Positions 10,140 to 18,155 of a stretch of DNA of 64,000 nucleotides are shown here, in pieces (position 1 is the stretch's first letter; every line of letters starts with the position of its first letter). This DNA is from Thermocrispum municipale DSM 44069 (GTDB taxonomy: Bacteria > Actinomycetota > Actinomycetes > Mycobacteriales > Pseudonocardiaceae): contig NZ_ATYT01000012.1 in NCBI RefSeq assembly GCF_000427825.1, positions 48,342 through 112,341 of the forward strand, written 5' to 3'. Both the position numbers and the translations under genes were made by a program. The notes under the pieces were generated by a model, which worked only from the letters and a program-made list of their open reading frames with translations, did no database searches and was not told the origin of the DNA.

Positions 10140-10176
10140 GCAGGAGTTGTCCACAACCCGCGGTTGTCCACAACCG
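10140..10176 (+). promoter_or_regulatory. Two direct TTGTCCACA DnaA-box-like sites upstream of comEA
   Basis: TTGTCCACA occurs at 10147-10155 and again at 10164-10172, 17 bases apart and in the same orientation. Each is embedded in a GTTGT-CC-ACAAC near-palindrome. The 9-mer equals the high-GC actinobacterial DnaA box. The pair lies just upstream of the comEA promoter (TAGCGT at 10213-10218, 8 bases before the ATG). Whether DnaA or a repressor binds is unknown. Confidence 0.45.
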
Positions 10177-10225
10177 CCCCGCAACCAACTACCTGGAGGC
10201 CTGCACCCCATCTAGCGTCGACCAC

Positions 10226-11095
10226 ATGTTCGAGCGCGGAATCCCAGATCGTTCCGTACACCGGCTGTCCCGGATCGCTTCCGGTGACGCCTCGCCGGAG
10301 GCCACCGACGACAAAGCCGGCTTCTCGGCCGACCGTCGTGTTGGATCAGCGCGCCAAGCGCGGAGGCGAACAACGCAGTCGCCAGAGGCCGTGGAGGTGG
10401 TGGAGGAGCCCGAGTGCGGGGCGCGCGTCCGGTGGTGGGAGCCCGGGAGCGGGAAACACCGCCTTGACGGGGCGCGCGACGTCGTCCGGCAGGCTGCTTC
10501 TCTACCGCACCGTGTGTTGATCGCTACCGGCGTCATCGTTGTGGTGATTGCCCTCGTGCTGGTCGCTGTCCTGACGCGGTCGGAACCGGAGCCGGTGGGC
10601 GCGCCGCCCCTGCCCGTCGCCCAGCGCGGATCGCCAAGTATCTCGTCGGCGCCGCGCACCGAGTCGATGGTTGTCAGCGTCGTGGGGGAGGTCCGAAAGC
10701 CAGGGCTGGTGCGCTTGCCACCGGGCGCTCGCGTTGACGACGCGTTGCGCGCGGCCGGTGGCGTCAAACCGAAAGCCGATCTCAGGACGGTGAACCTTGC
10801 CCGCAAGGTGACCGACGGCGAGCAGATCTTCGTTCCCTCGCCTGGTGCCGCCGGTACCCCCGCCGGCACGGGAGCGGGCGGTGCCGGGGCGGGCGATCCC
10901 GCCGGCAAGATCAACATCAACTCGGCAACAGCGGAACAGCTGGAACAGCTGCCCGGCGTCGGTGAGGTCACCGCGGCCAACATCCTCGCCTGGCGAGAGC
11001 GCAACGGACCGTTCACGGCGGTCGAGCAGTTGCGCGAGGTGGACGGCATCGGCGAGCGCAGATTGGCGCAACTGCGGGATCGGGTCGTCGTGTGA
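10226..11095 (+). CDS. comEA: ComEA-type DNA-binding protein
   Basis: The 289-aa protein has a basic disordered N-terminus (1-90), one membrane anchor (about residues 97-114, ATGVIVVVIALVLVAVLT), an SLBB domain (about 148-210), a Gly/Ala linker, and two helix-hairpin-helix motifs at the C-terminus (INSATAEQLEQLPGVGEVTA; VDGIGERRLAQLRD). This is the periplasm-facing DNA receptor of natural transformation machinery. It is coupled to comEC by a 4-base overlap. Confidence 0.94.
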   Translation: MFERGIPDRSVHRLSRIASGDASPEATDDKAGFSADRRVGSARQARRRTTQSPEAVEVVEEPECGARVRWWEPGSGKHRLDGARDVVRQAASLPHRVLIATGVIVVVIALVLVAVLTRSEPEPVGAPPLPVAQRGSPSISSAPRTESMVVSVVGEVRKPGLVRLPPGARVDDALRAAGGVKPKADLRTVNLARKVTDGEQIFVPSPGAAGTPAGTGAGGAGAGDPAGKININSATAEQLEQLPGVGEVTAANILAWRERNGPFTAVEQLREVDGIGERRLAQLRDRVVV

Positions 11096-14000
11096 CACCG
11101 TCGGTAGCTGCTCTGGGCAGTCGACGGTCGGTCGCCGGCCCTGATCTGCGACTGGTCCCAGCCGCTTTGCTGGTGTGGCTGTCCGGTCTCACCGGATTGC
11201 TGATCGGCTGGTGGTGTGCGCTGATCGGTGGCAGCGCCGCGGTGGTCGTAGCGGCGGGGTTGCTCAGGGGGCGGCGGTCGGTTGGCTCAGCTGGTGTTCT
11301 GCTGGTCTGCGGCTTGCTCGTCGCCTGGCCACTGTCGGACGTCCTCCACAGCGTCAGTACCGACCCATTGCGAGCCGTTGCCGAGCGCGGTGACACAGCG
11401 CAGATGCGGCTGGTTGTCTCCGAGCGGGCGCGGCCGATTCGCGGCGTGGGATATGCCAACGATCGCGGTGGCTCAGCCGTGAAAGTCCTGACCGAAGCGC
11501 AGCGGGTCGTCGTGGACCGACACCCGGTGGAGAGCACCGGCCGGATCCTGGTGATCGCGCTCGAGGCTGGATGGTCTGGTCTCGTGCCTGGTCAAGTTCT
11601 CACTGCAGAAGGGAGGTTGTCTGCGGCTCGCCCTGGCGAGATGACCGTGGCTGTCCTGCACGTGCGCAGACCTCCGAGTGCGGTCACCGCGGCTCCGTGG
11701 TGGCAGCGGGCTGCTGCGTTCATGCGCGAGGCATTGCGTCGTGCGGCTGGGGTCCTCGACCCCGAAGAAGCCGGTTTGCTGCCAGGCCTGGTTGTCGGCG
11801 ACACGACGCGCATGTCACCCCGAGTCGAGGCCGAGTTCCGCGATGCCGGGATGTCGCACCTGACTGCGGTCTCGGGTTCGAACCTCGTGATCGTGTGCGG
11901 AGCAGTGTTGATGGTCGCCCGCCTGACTCGGCTCGGACCGCGGGCGTCGGCGCTGTCGGCTGCTGCGGTGCTGGTCGGGTTCGTCGTGCTGGTCGGGTAC
12001 GAGCCGAGCGTGCTGCGGGCCGGAGTCATGGCGGGTGTCGGTTTGCTGGCTCTGTATCTGGGGCGGGAGAGGTCAGCCGTGCCCGCGTTGTGCGTCGCGG
12101 TCATCGTGCTCGTCCTCCTGGATCCGGCAATGGCCGTCAACGTGGGCTTCGCACTGTCCGTGGTGGCTACCGCCGCACTCGTTCTGCTTGCTCCCGGTTG
12201 GGCAGAGGCGCTTCGGCGGCGTGGTGTCCCGCGGCCGATCGCAGAAGGGGTCGTGGTGCCGCTGGCAGCATTCGTCGTCACGGTGCCGATCCTCGCGGGC
12301 GTCACCGGCGAGATAGGGCTGATGACCGTCGCGGCAAACGTGCTGGCGGCACCGGTCGTGGCGGTGGCGACGGTGTTCGGCTTCCTGGCAACCGTGGCCG
12401 CGCCGCTGTGGCCGTGGTTGGCCGAGCTCTTCGTTCACGCGGCGGGCCCAGAGGTGACGTGGCTGATTGTCGTTGCGCGCCAGGCTGCGGCCATCCCCGG
12501 GGCCGTCGTCGCGTGGCCGGAGGGTTGGTGGGGCGGCTTGCTGGCCGCGGCCGTGTGCGGCATCGCAGTCCTACTGATGCGTCACCGGCGGTGGCGGGTG
12601 ATCGTGGTCGCGTTGGTGCTCGCGGCCGTCGTGGTTGTCGTACCGGTGCGGGTGCGGAGCCCCGGTTGGCCGCCACCTGCTTGGTTCATGGTTGCGTGCG
12701 ATGTCGGCCAGGGGGACGGCCTCGTTCTGGCCACCGGTCGGCCGGGCGAAGGGGTCGTGGTCGATGCCGGCACCGAGCTCGGCGACATCGACGGCTGCCT
12801 CGAGCAGCTGGGCATCGACAAGATTCCGCTGGTGCTGCTCAGTCACCTCCACGCCGACCACATCGGAGGTCTGCAAGCGCTGGTCGACGGACGTTCAGTC
12901 GGAGGCGTCGCAGTGGGCGACGGTCGGTCTCCGCAATGGGCGTGGCGCGAAGTGGCACGCATCGTCGACGCTCGCGGCTTGCCTTTGCTGCACCTGCAGG
13001 TGGGACAGCAGCTGCAATGGCCGCAGCTCACGCTCGACGTCCTCGGGCCGCGCTACGTCACCCCCAACGCCGACGAAGGGACGGTGATCAACAACTCGTC
13101 TGTCGTGTTGCGAGCGAGCACGCCCGCAGGAAGGGTGCTGCTGACCGGTGACATCGAGCAAGCGGCGCAGGCCGACCTGATCGCCTCCGGCGCGGACCTA
13201 CGTGCCGATGTGCTGAAGGTTCCGCATCACGGCTCGCGATACACGCTGCCGCAATTCCTCACCGCCGTGTCACCGCGGGTGGCTGTGATCAGTGTCGGCG
13301 CAGACAACCGGTACGGACACCCCAGCCCCATGCTGGTCAGGTCGCTGCGTGCGGCTGGGGTGCTTGTCGTGCGCACCGATGTCAGCGGCGACACGGCGAT
13401 AAGTCGTGGACCGAACGGCATCACGGTGTATGGAGAGCGGGCTCGGCCACCTCCCCGCATGAGCGAGACGACCGCGGTCCGACGCTCGAAGCACCTAATC
13501 GGCGAGGGCGGCGCGCACTGCGTCGACCGACGGCTCAACCGTCGCCTTCGGGCCGATGTGGTCCTGCACCGCGTCCAGGGTCTTCAGTCCGTCGCCGGTG
13601 ATCAGCAGGACGGTTTCCTCGTCCGGGTCGATCTTGCCGGTCTCGATGAGCTTCTTGGCGGTCGCGACGGTGACACCGCCTGCGGTCTCCGCGAAGATGC
13701 CTTCGGTGCGGGCCAGCAGTCGGATACCCTCGACGACCTCTTCGTCCGTCACGTCCTCGACGGCGCCGCCGGTCCGATTCACCACGTCGAGCACGTACGG
13801 ACCGTCCGCCGGGTTGCCGATCGCGAGCGAGCGGGCGATGGTGTCCGGTTTGACGGGCTGCACCACGTCATAGCCCTTCTTGAACGCGTTGGCGACGGGT
13901 GCACAGCCGGTGGCCTGGGCACCGAAGACCTTGTACGGCGTCTGCTCGACGAGTCCGACTTCGCCGAGCTCGCGGAAGCCTTTGTCCACCTTGGTGAGCT

Positions 14001-14403
14001 GCGAGCCCGACGCGACCGGGACGACGATCTGCGACGGGATCCGCCACCCGAGCTGCTCGGCGACCTCGAACGCGAGGGTCTTCGAGCCCTCGGAGTAGTA
14101 CGGCCGCACGTTCACGTTGACGAACGCCCACGTCTCGTGCTCGGCGGCCAGCTCGGTCGCCAGGCGGTTGACGTCGTCGTAGTTGCCGTCCACGGCGATC
14201 AGCGAGCCGTCGTAGACAGCGGTAGTGAGAATCTTGGCGCGCTCGAGGGAGGAGGGGATCAGTACCACGGAGTCCCAACCGGCGCGGGCGGCCGCGGCGG
14301 CAACGGCGTTGGCCAGGTTGCCGGTCGACGGGCAGGCCAGCACGTTGAAGCCGAATTCGCGGGCGGCGGCGAGCGCCACCGCGACCACGCGGTCCTTGAA
14401 TGA
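11092..14403 (+). CDS. comEC: ComEC/Rec2 DNA-uptake channel, frame runs on antisense to thrC
   Basis: The first ~783 residues are a normal ComEC: N-terminal OB-like region, the competence transmembrane domain (about 215-520) and a metallo-beta-lactamase domain (MACDVGQGDG near 536; SHLHADHIGG near 583; PHHGSRYTL; SVGADNRYGHPSP). It forms the inner-membrane channel for single-stranded DNA. The conserved part ends near 13440, yet no stop follows. The frame stays open to 14403, 909 bases into thrC on the other strand, in the phase where comEC codons are exact complements of thrC codons. The 300-residue tail has the His/Asp/Arg composition of an antisense frame. The true 3' end is therefore doubtful: a lost stop, a frameshift, or a sequencing error near 13403-13460. 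Confidence 0.85.
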   Translation: MTPSVAALGSRRSVAGPDLRLVPAALLVWLSGLTGLLIGWWCALIGGSAAVVVAAGLLRGRRSVGSAGVLLVCGLLVAWPLSDVLHSVSTDPLRAVAERGDTAQMRLVVSERARPIRGVGYANDRGGSAVKVLTEAQRVVVDRHPVESTGRILVIALEAGWSGLVPGQVLTAEGRLSAARPGEMTVAVLHVRRPPSAVTAAPWWQRAAAFMREALRRAAGVLDPEEAGLLPGLVVGDTTRMSPRVEAEFRDAGMSHLTAVSGSNLVIVCGAVLMVARLTRLGPRASALSAAAVLVGFVVLVGYEPSVLRAGVMAGVGLLALYLGRERSAVPALCVAVIVLVLLDPAMAVNVGFALSVVATAALVLLAPGWAEALRRRGVPRPIAEGVVVPLAAFVVTVPILAGVTGEIGLMTVAANVLAAPVVAVATVFGFLATVAAPLWPWLAELFVHAAGPEVTWLIVVARQAAAIPGAVVAWPEGWWGGLLAAAVCGIAVLLMRHRRWRVIVVALVLAAVVVVVPVRVRSPGWPPPAWFMVACDVGQGDGLVLATGRPGEGVVVDAGTELGDIDGCLEQLGIDKIPLVLLSHLHADHIGGLQALVDGRSVGGVAVGDGRSPQWAWREVARIVDARGLPLLHLQVGQQLQWPQLTLDVLGPRYVTPNADEGTVINNSSVVLRASTPAGRVLLTGDIEQAAQADLIASGADLRADVLKVPHHGSRYTLPQFLTAVSPRVAVISVGADNRYGHPSPMLVRSLRAAGVLVVRTDVSGDTAISRGPNGITVYGERARPPPRMSETTAVRRSKHLIGEGGAHCVDRRLNRRLRADVVLHRVQGLQSVAGDQQDGFLVRVDLAGLDELLGGRDGDTACGLREDAFGAGQQSDTLDDLFVRHVLDGAAGPIHHVEHVRTVRRVADRERAGDGVRFDGLHHVIALLERVGDGCTAGGLGTEDLVRRLLDESDFAELAEAFVHLGELRARRDRDDDLRRDPPPELLGDLEREGLRALGVVRPHVHVDERPRLVLGGQLGRQAVDVVVVAVHGDQRAVVDSGSENLGALEGGGDQYHGVPTGAGGRGGNGVGQVAGRRAGQHVEAEFAGGGERHRDHAVLE

Positions 14404-14769
14404 GTGGGTGGGGTTGCCGGTGTCGTCCTTGACCCACAGCCTGCGGACGCCGAGTTCCTTGGCGAGCCGGTCGGCGCGGATCAGCTTGGTACAGCCCGGC
14501 TCGGTGTTGGGGTACTCCTCCACGTTCGAGGGCACGGGCAGCAGGCTCTTGTAGCGCCAAATGTTGCGCGGACCTGCCTCGATCTGCTCGCGAGTGATGC
14601 GGCCGAAGTCGTAGGCGACCTCGAGGGGGGAGAAGTCCTCGGTGGAGACGAATTCCGGTGCCAGCGGCTGCCGGTGCCCCTCTTCCTTGGAAATCAGCTC
14701 GACGGCGGGGCCAAGATCGATCGAGTCGCCGGAGCGCAGGGTGGACGGGGCGCCGAAAGTTGCGGTCAT
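13495..14769 (-). CDS. thrC: Threonine synthase
   Basis: PLP enzyme converting O-phosphohomoserine to threonine, 424 aa. The Schiff-base lysine is K125 in NPTHSFKDR, and the phosphate-binding loop region follows (CPSTGNLANAVAAAAA). This stand-alone copy is not next to hom or thrB. An S-box riboswitch occupies the leader, and its closing stem abuts the GAGGAGAGG ribosome-binding site. Convergent overlap with the open comEC frame is unusual. Confidence 0.96.
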   Translation of the reverse strand: MTATFGAPSTLRSGDSIDLGPAVELISKEEGHRQPLAPEFVSTEDFSPLEVAYDFGRITREQIEAGPRNIWRYKSLLPVPSNVEEYPNTEPGCTKLIRADRLAKELGVRRLWVKDDTGNPTHSFKDRVVAVALAAAREFGFNVLACPSTGNLANAVAAAAARAGWDSVVLIPSSLERAKILTTAVYDGSLIAVDGNYDDVNRLATELAAEHETWAFVNVNVRPYYSEGSKTLAFEVAEQLGWRIPSQIVVPVASGSQLTKVDKGFRELGEVGLVEQTPYKVFGAQATGCAPVANAFKKGYDVVQPVKPDTIARSLAIGNPADGPYVLDVVNRTGGAVEDVTDEEVVEGIRLLARTEGIFAETAGGVTVATAKKLIETGKIDPDEETVLLITGDGLKTLDAVQDHIGPKATVEPSVDAVRAALAD

Positions 14770-14782
14770 CGCGAGGTCCTCT

Positions 14783-14912
14783 CCTCATCTCTCCCACGGA
14801 ATGGGCCGGAATTGGCACCGTGTTCGTCAGCTACCTCGCGAATCCGAGATGACTGGCTGACGCCGGTTGCCGGGGCTTCGTCGGGCCGGTCCCTCTGCCC
14901 CTCTTGATGAGC
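14783..14912 (-). promoter_or_regulatory. SAM-I (S-box) riboswitch in the thrC leader
   Basis: Read on the minus strand, P1 is CTCATC (14906-14911) pairing with GATGAG (14784-14789). The S-box core follows in order: AAGAGGGGCAGAGGGA, CCGGCCC, GACGAAGCCCCGGCAACC, then GGTGCCAATTCC and GGGAGAGATGAG. These match the conserved SAM-I kink-turn and ligand-pocket segments, not SAM-IV. No intrinsic terminator lies between the aptamer and the ATG. The 3' strand of P1 runs straight into the Shine-Dalgarno, so control is probably at translation. The downstream gene is threonine synthase. Confidence 0.88.
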
Positions 14913-15186
14913 TGTCTTCAGTTGTGTGGACGCCGCTGGCATCCGCCGCACACGTTACGGCACGACCGAGACGCCTTGCCACTTCGTCTCAGATCTTGGA
15001 GACAAGCGTCACTGGCTGTCATGGGTCGCAGGCGCCCTTACGCCCGATGTGTGGCGCGGGCTTATTGACGAGTGTCCGGAGGCGTGCCGTCCGCCTTGGG
15101 GCGGCCTGCTCGACGGTGGGCGGTGCGCTCGCAACTGACGCGGGCTCGCGCCGTGGCTGTCGGCGCGGCGTGGCAGGATCGACGGT

Positions 15187-16167
15187 GTGAGTCCTGCCGC
15201 CTCCGATCGTTCCGCCGTGCACCTGATCCTCGGAGACGAAGAGCTGCTGGTGGAGCGCGCGGTGCAAGCGAGCCTTGCCGCCGCCCGACGGGCCGATCCC
15301 GCCGTGGACCTCACGCGGCTGAAAGCCTCCGAGGCCACCGCGCCGTACCTGCTGGAATTGATCAGCCCGACGCTGTTCAGCGAAGGCCGAGTGGTGGTGC
15401 TGGAAGCAGCGCAGAGCGTGAGCGAGGACATCGCCAAGGCGATCCTCGATTACGCGAAGGCGCCCTCCGACGGCGTCGTCCTGGTGGTGCAACACACCAA
15501 CAGCGGTGGCACCAAGGCGGGCAAGGCGCTGCCTGCCGCGCTGCGCAAGGCGGGTGCGGATGTCACCGAATGCGCGAAGATCACCAAGCCCGCGGAGCGG
15601 GAGGCTTTCGTCAAAGCCGAGGTACGCCGCGCCGGGGGCAAGATCGATGGGGCTGCCGTGACCGCACTGATCGATGCGGTCGGTTCCGACCTGCGCGAGC
15701 TGGCCATGGCTTCCTCGCAGCTGGTTGCCGACACCGGGGGCACCGTCACCGAGGAGGCGGTGCGGCGGTACCACCGGGGCAAGGCCGAGGTCAACGGGTT
15801 CGCCGTGGCCGAGAAGGTCGTGTCCGGCGACCGGGCCGCCGCGCTGGAATCCCTGCGGTGGGCGTTCCAGATTGGCGTACCGCATGTGCTCATCGCCGAC
15901 GCGATCGCCGATGCCGTCCGCACGATCGCGCGGGTCTCGGCGGCCGGGCGCGGGAACCCCTACTCCATGGCGGGGGAGTTGGGCATGCCGCCGTGGAAGA
16001 TCCGGCGTGCTCAGAGCCAGGCCCGAGGATGGAGCCGGGAAGGCCTGGCCGAGTCCATGGCGATCGTGGCTCGGCTCAACGCCGATGTGAAGGGCGCGGC
16101 CGCCGATCCCGCGTACGCGCTCGAGCGGGCCGCGCTCGAGATCGCCGACGCGCGGTCCAGCCGCTGA
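15187..16167 (+). CDS. holA: DNA polymerase III subunit delta
   Basis: The 326-aa clamp-loader delta subunit opens the beta clamp in the replisome. It begins VHLILGDEELLVERAV, the family N-terminus, and keeps the helical C-terminal collar (GMPPWKIRRAQSQARGWS). The GTG start is adopted because it places this motif at the usual offset. It lies downstream of comEC/thrC and convergent with rpsT, as in mycobacteria. Confidence 0.93.
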   Translation: MSPAASDRSAVHLILGDEELLVERAVQASLAAARRADPAVDLTRLKASEATAPYLLELISPTLFSEGRVVVLEAAQSVSEDIAKAILDYAKAPSDGVVLVVQHTNSGGTKAGKALPAALRKAGADVTECAKITKPAEREAFVKAEVRRAGGKIDGAAVTALIDAVGSDLRELAMASSQLVADTGGTVTEEAVRRYHRGKAEVNGFAVAEKVVSGDRAAALESLRWAFQIGVPHVLIADAIADAVRTIARVSAAGRGNPYSMAGELGMPPWKIRRAQSQARGWSREGLAESMAIVARLNADVKGAAADPAYALERAALEIADARSSR

Positions 16168-16200
16168 CTACTGAGCAACCCGGGGGCCACCGCACCCTGC

Positions 16201-16283
16201 AACATGAGCCGGCCGGCAGCGCAACACGAGCCGGCCGGCAGCGCTGGCCAACGTGCCCCGAAACACGAACTGGCCGGCAGCGC
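16201..16283. repeat. Three imperfect copies of a 22-bp unit containing GCCGGCCGGCAGCGC
   Basis: Copies lie at 16201-16222, 16223-16244 (adjacent, differing by one base) and 16262-16283 (after a 17-base spacer, two substitutions). The last copy supplies one arm of the rpsT terminator. The array looks like stuttered duplication of a terminator arm between the converging holA and rpsT genes. Confidence 0.7.
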
Positions 16284-16299
16284 TGAGGCTGCCGGCCAG
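16270..16299 (-). terminator. rpsT/holA convergent terminator
   Basis: A perfect 12-bp stem, CTGGCCGGCAGC with GCTGCCGGCCAG, closes a 6-base loop (16282-16287). It begins 14 bases past the rpsT stop. On the minus strand it is followed by TTCGTGTTTC, a weak U-rich tract. It can serve both converging genes. Confidence 0.8.
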
Positions 16300-16312
16300 T
16301 GTCGAGAAAGTT

Positions 16313-16573
16313 TCAGAGCGCGTTGACGCGCTTGGCCATCGCGGACTTCTTGTTCGCGGCCTGGTTCTTGTGGATGACACCCTTGCTGGCCGCCTTGTCC
16401 AGCTTGCGCGCCGCGACACGCTGCAGCTCGATGGCCTTCTCCTTGTCACCGGCCTCGGCCGCCTCGCGGAACTTGCGGATCGCGGTCTTCACCGACGACT
16501 TGACCGCCTGGTTGCGCAGACGGCGCTTCTCGTTGGTCTTGATGCGCTTGATCTGGGACTTGATATTGGCCAC
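16313..16573 (-). CDS. rpsT: 30S ribosomal protein S20
   Basis: The 86-aa basic protein begins [20 protein letters not shown], the S20 hallmark, and contains [21 protein letters not shown] near the C-terminus. Length is normal. It binds 16S rRNA early in 30S assembly. It is monocistronic and followed by a strong hairpin terminator. The position opposite holA is conserved in actinobacteria. Confidence 0.98.
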   Translation of the reverse strand: MANIKSQIKRIKTNEKRRLRNQAVKSSVKTAIRKFREAAEAGDKEKAIELQRVAARKLDKAASKGVIHKNQAANKKSAMAKRVNAL

Positions 16574-16740
16574 GGAAGCTGCTCCTTCGATCGTCGGTGG
16601 ATGTCGCTGCGCGTTTCAGTGGCCCCGCGACGAGCATGACGGCTGGTCGCGGGTTTCCTCCCTGGCGGAATGCCACGCGGAAGCGACACATCAGGCTAAC
16701 AAGGGCTGCGCAGCCGCTCGTTCGCAGGTATCCACTAACC

Positions 16741-17115
16741 ATGGAGGTTCTCAGCAGCCGAATATTGCTACGCCCGTCGGACCCCGACCGGACGCACGAG
16801 TTCTACGGCGAAACGCTGGGGCTGGCGGTCTACCGACAGTTCCCCGGCGGCACGGTGTATTTCCTCGGCAACAGCCTGCTGGAAGTGTCCGGGCAGTCCG
16901 ACGCCGGGGAGCGGCCCGGCGTCGCGCTGTGGCTGCAGGTTCGGAACCTGTCGGACGCCGTGGCGCAGCTTGCGCTCGCCGGGGTGCCGATTCTCCGTGG
17001 CCCGCAGCAGGAGCCGTGGGGACTCCACGAGGCGTGGATTGCCGACCCCGACGGCGTCCGCATCGTGTTGGTCGAGGTTCCCGAAGACCACCCGCTGCGA
17101 TCCGACCCACGCTGA
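16741..17115 (+). CDS. VOC (glyoxalase/bleomycin-resistance fold) protein
   Basis: The 124-aa protein fits one vicinal-oxygen-chelate module pair: SSRILLRPSDPDRTHEFYGETLGL at the start and a late beta strand AWIADPDGVRIVLVEVPEDHP with a metal-ligand-type Glu. Such proteins are small-molecule dioxygenases, isomerases or drug-binding proteins; no substrate can be assigned. ATG 16741 puts the first beta strand at the N-terminus. It stands alone between rpsT and a methyltransferase gene. Confidence 0.85.
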   Translation: MEVLSSRILLRPSDPDRTHEFYGETLGLAVYRQFPGGTVYFLGNSLLEVSGQSDAGERPGVALWLQVRNLSDAVAQLALAGVPILRGPQQEPWGLHEAWIADPDGVRIVLVEVPEDHPLRSDPR

Positions 17116-17229
17116 CTCCGCCACGGATGCCATCGCCCGTGGGCAAGGCGACGCCAGGCGCCGGTGTGCGGGAGCCCTGTCCAAGCGGTCGGCACGTAGC
17201 TCGCAAGGGGTGGCACGCAGCCTACGGGG

Positions 17230-17826
17230 CTAGGCGTTCACCGCCTTCTTCACCGCCCGCAGTTGGACCGCACGCGTCGCCAGGACACCCGGTGGATCCC
17301 ACGTCCACGACTGCACGTCGGTGAATCCGGCGGTTTCCACCTCCGAGGCCAGCTGGTGTCGCGTGACCGGCAAGAACTTCTGGTGGACGGACAACACGAT
17401 CCGCCCGCCCGGGCGTAGCACTCGTGCGATCTCGGCGAACCCCGCTGCTCGGTCGCTCCAGATGTGCACGTTGTTCACCGTCAGCGCCACGTCCACGGAC
17501 TCGTCCTCGAGCCCGGTCTGCTCGGCCGTCGCTTTGCGAATCCGGACCGTGCCGGCTCGCACCAGGTCGGCGCACCGCCGCGCGCTGATGCGCAGCATGT
17601 CCTCGGACGGATCCACGCCGATCGCAGCTGCTGCGCGTTCACCTGCGGCCCGCAGGCCGACTCCTGGCCCGGGCCCGAGCACCAGAACGGTCTCGTCGTC
17701 GCGCACGCCGGCAATGTCCACGACCTGCTGTTCCACGGCCGCATTGCCGCGGGCCATGAGTGCTGCGCCGATGCGGCCCAGCACCCCGCGGGGACGTCCG
17801 AAGGCGCGGTCCAAAACATCTTCCAT
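17230..17826 (-). CDS. Class I SAM-dependent methyltransferase
   Basis: 198 aa with the Rossmann SAM-binding motif VLVLGPGPGVGLRAAGE, an acidic residue ending strand beta-2 (IGVDPSEDML), and motif IV/post-I VDVALTVNNVHIWSD, then EIARVLRPGGRIVLSVH. This is the Methyltransf_11/25 pattern used on small molecules. The ATG at 17826 gives MEDVLDRAF; 12 extra residues are possible upstream. The substrate is unknown. It is transcribed divergently from lepA. Confidence 0.88.
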   Translation of the reverse strand: MEDVLDRAFGRPRGVLGRIGAALMARGNAAVEQQVVDIAGVRDDETVLVLGPGPGVGLRAAGERAAAAIGVDPSEDMLRISARRCADLVRAGTVRIRKATAEQTGLEDESVDVALTVNNVHIWSDRAAGFAEIARVLRPGGRIVLSVHQKFLPVTRHQLASEVETAGFTDVQSWTWDPPGVLATRAVQLRAVKKAVNA

Positions 17827-18104
17827 ACTTCGACGACACCACGCTTCCGGTCGCGTCGGCATCGGGGATTCCCCGGATTTCGCCCTGGGAGTCGACGCCG
17901 AACCACCGGAGCCTTTCTGCGGCGGATCCGCGCTGGGCAGACAGTCGGGACCGAAGCGCTTCCAGGCTGTCCGGCTCCTACAGGGAGAGTCCGCTGACGG
18001 GAGACTCGACGGCGGGGCCGCGTGCGTGCCGCCGCCGCTTGCGCCACGTCAGGAGCAACTGACTGCCCTTCACACCCGGTTGCACCACGGCAGGGGAGAC
18101 GCAC
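17827..18104. other. Intergenic region before lepA, mostly unexplained
   Basis: About 280 bases separate the methyltransferase start from the mini-ORF before lepA. No gene with coding character, tRNA or strong terminator is visible. Short GC-rich inverted repeats occur (for example around 17995-18035) but with no U-tract. It must hold two divergent promoters; I could not place them with confidence. Confidence 0.5.
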
Positions 18105-18155
18105 GTGAAGCGACATGGGAACATAGAGGCGATCGCCCAGAACCGAGGAACGTGA
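18105..18155 (+). CDS. Possible 16-codon upstream ORF abutting lepA
   Basis: GTG 18105 follows a GGGGAG ribosome-binding site by about 6 bases and opens a 16-codon frame (MKRHGNIEAIAQNRGT). It ends in TGA at 18153-18155, directly before the lepA GTG at 18156 and in the same frame. lepA also has its own GAGGA at 18144-18148, inside this mini-ORF. It could couple or tune lepA translation, or be chance. Confidence 0.35.
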   Translation: MKRHGNIEAIAQNRGT

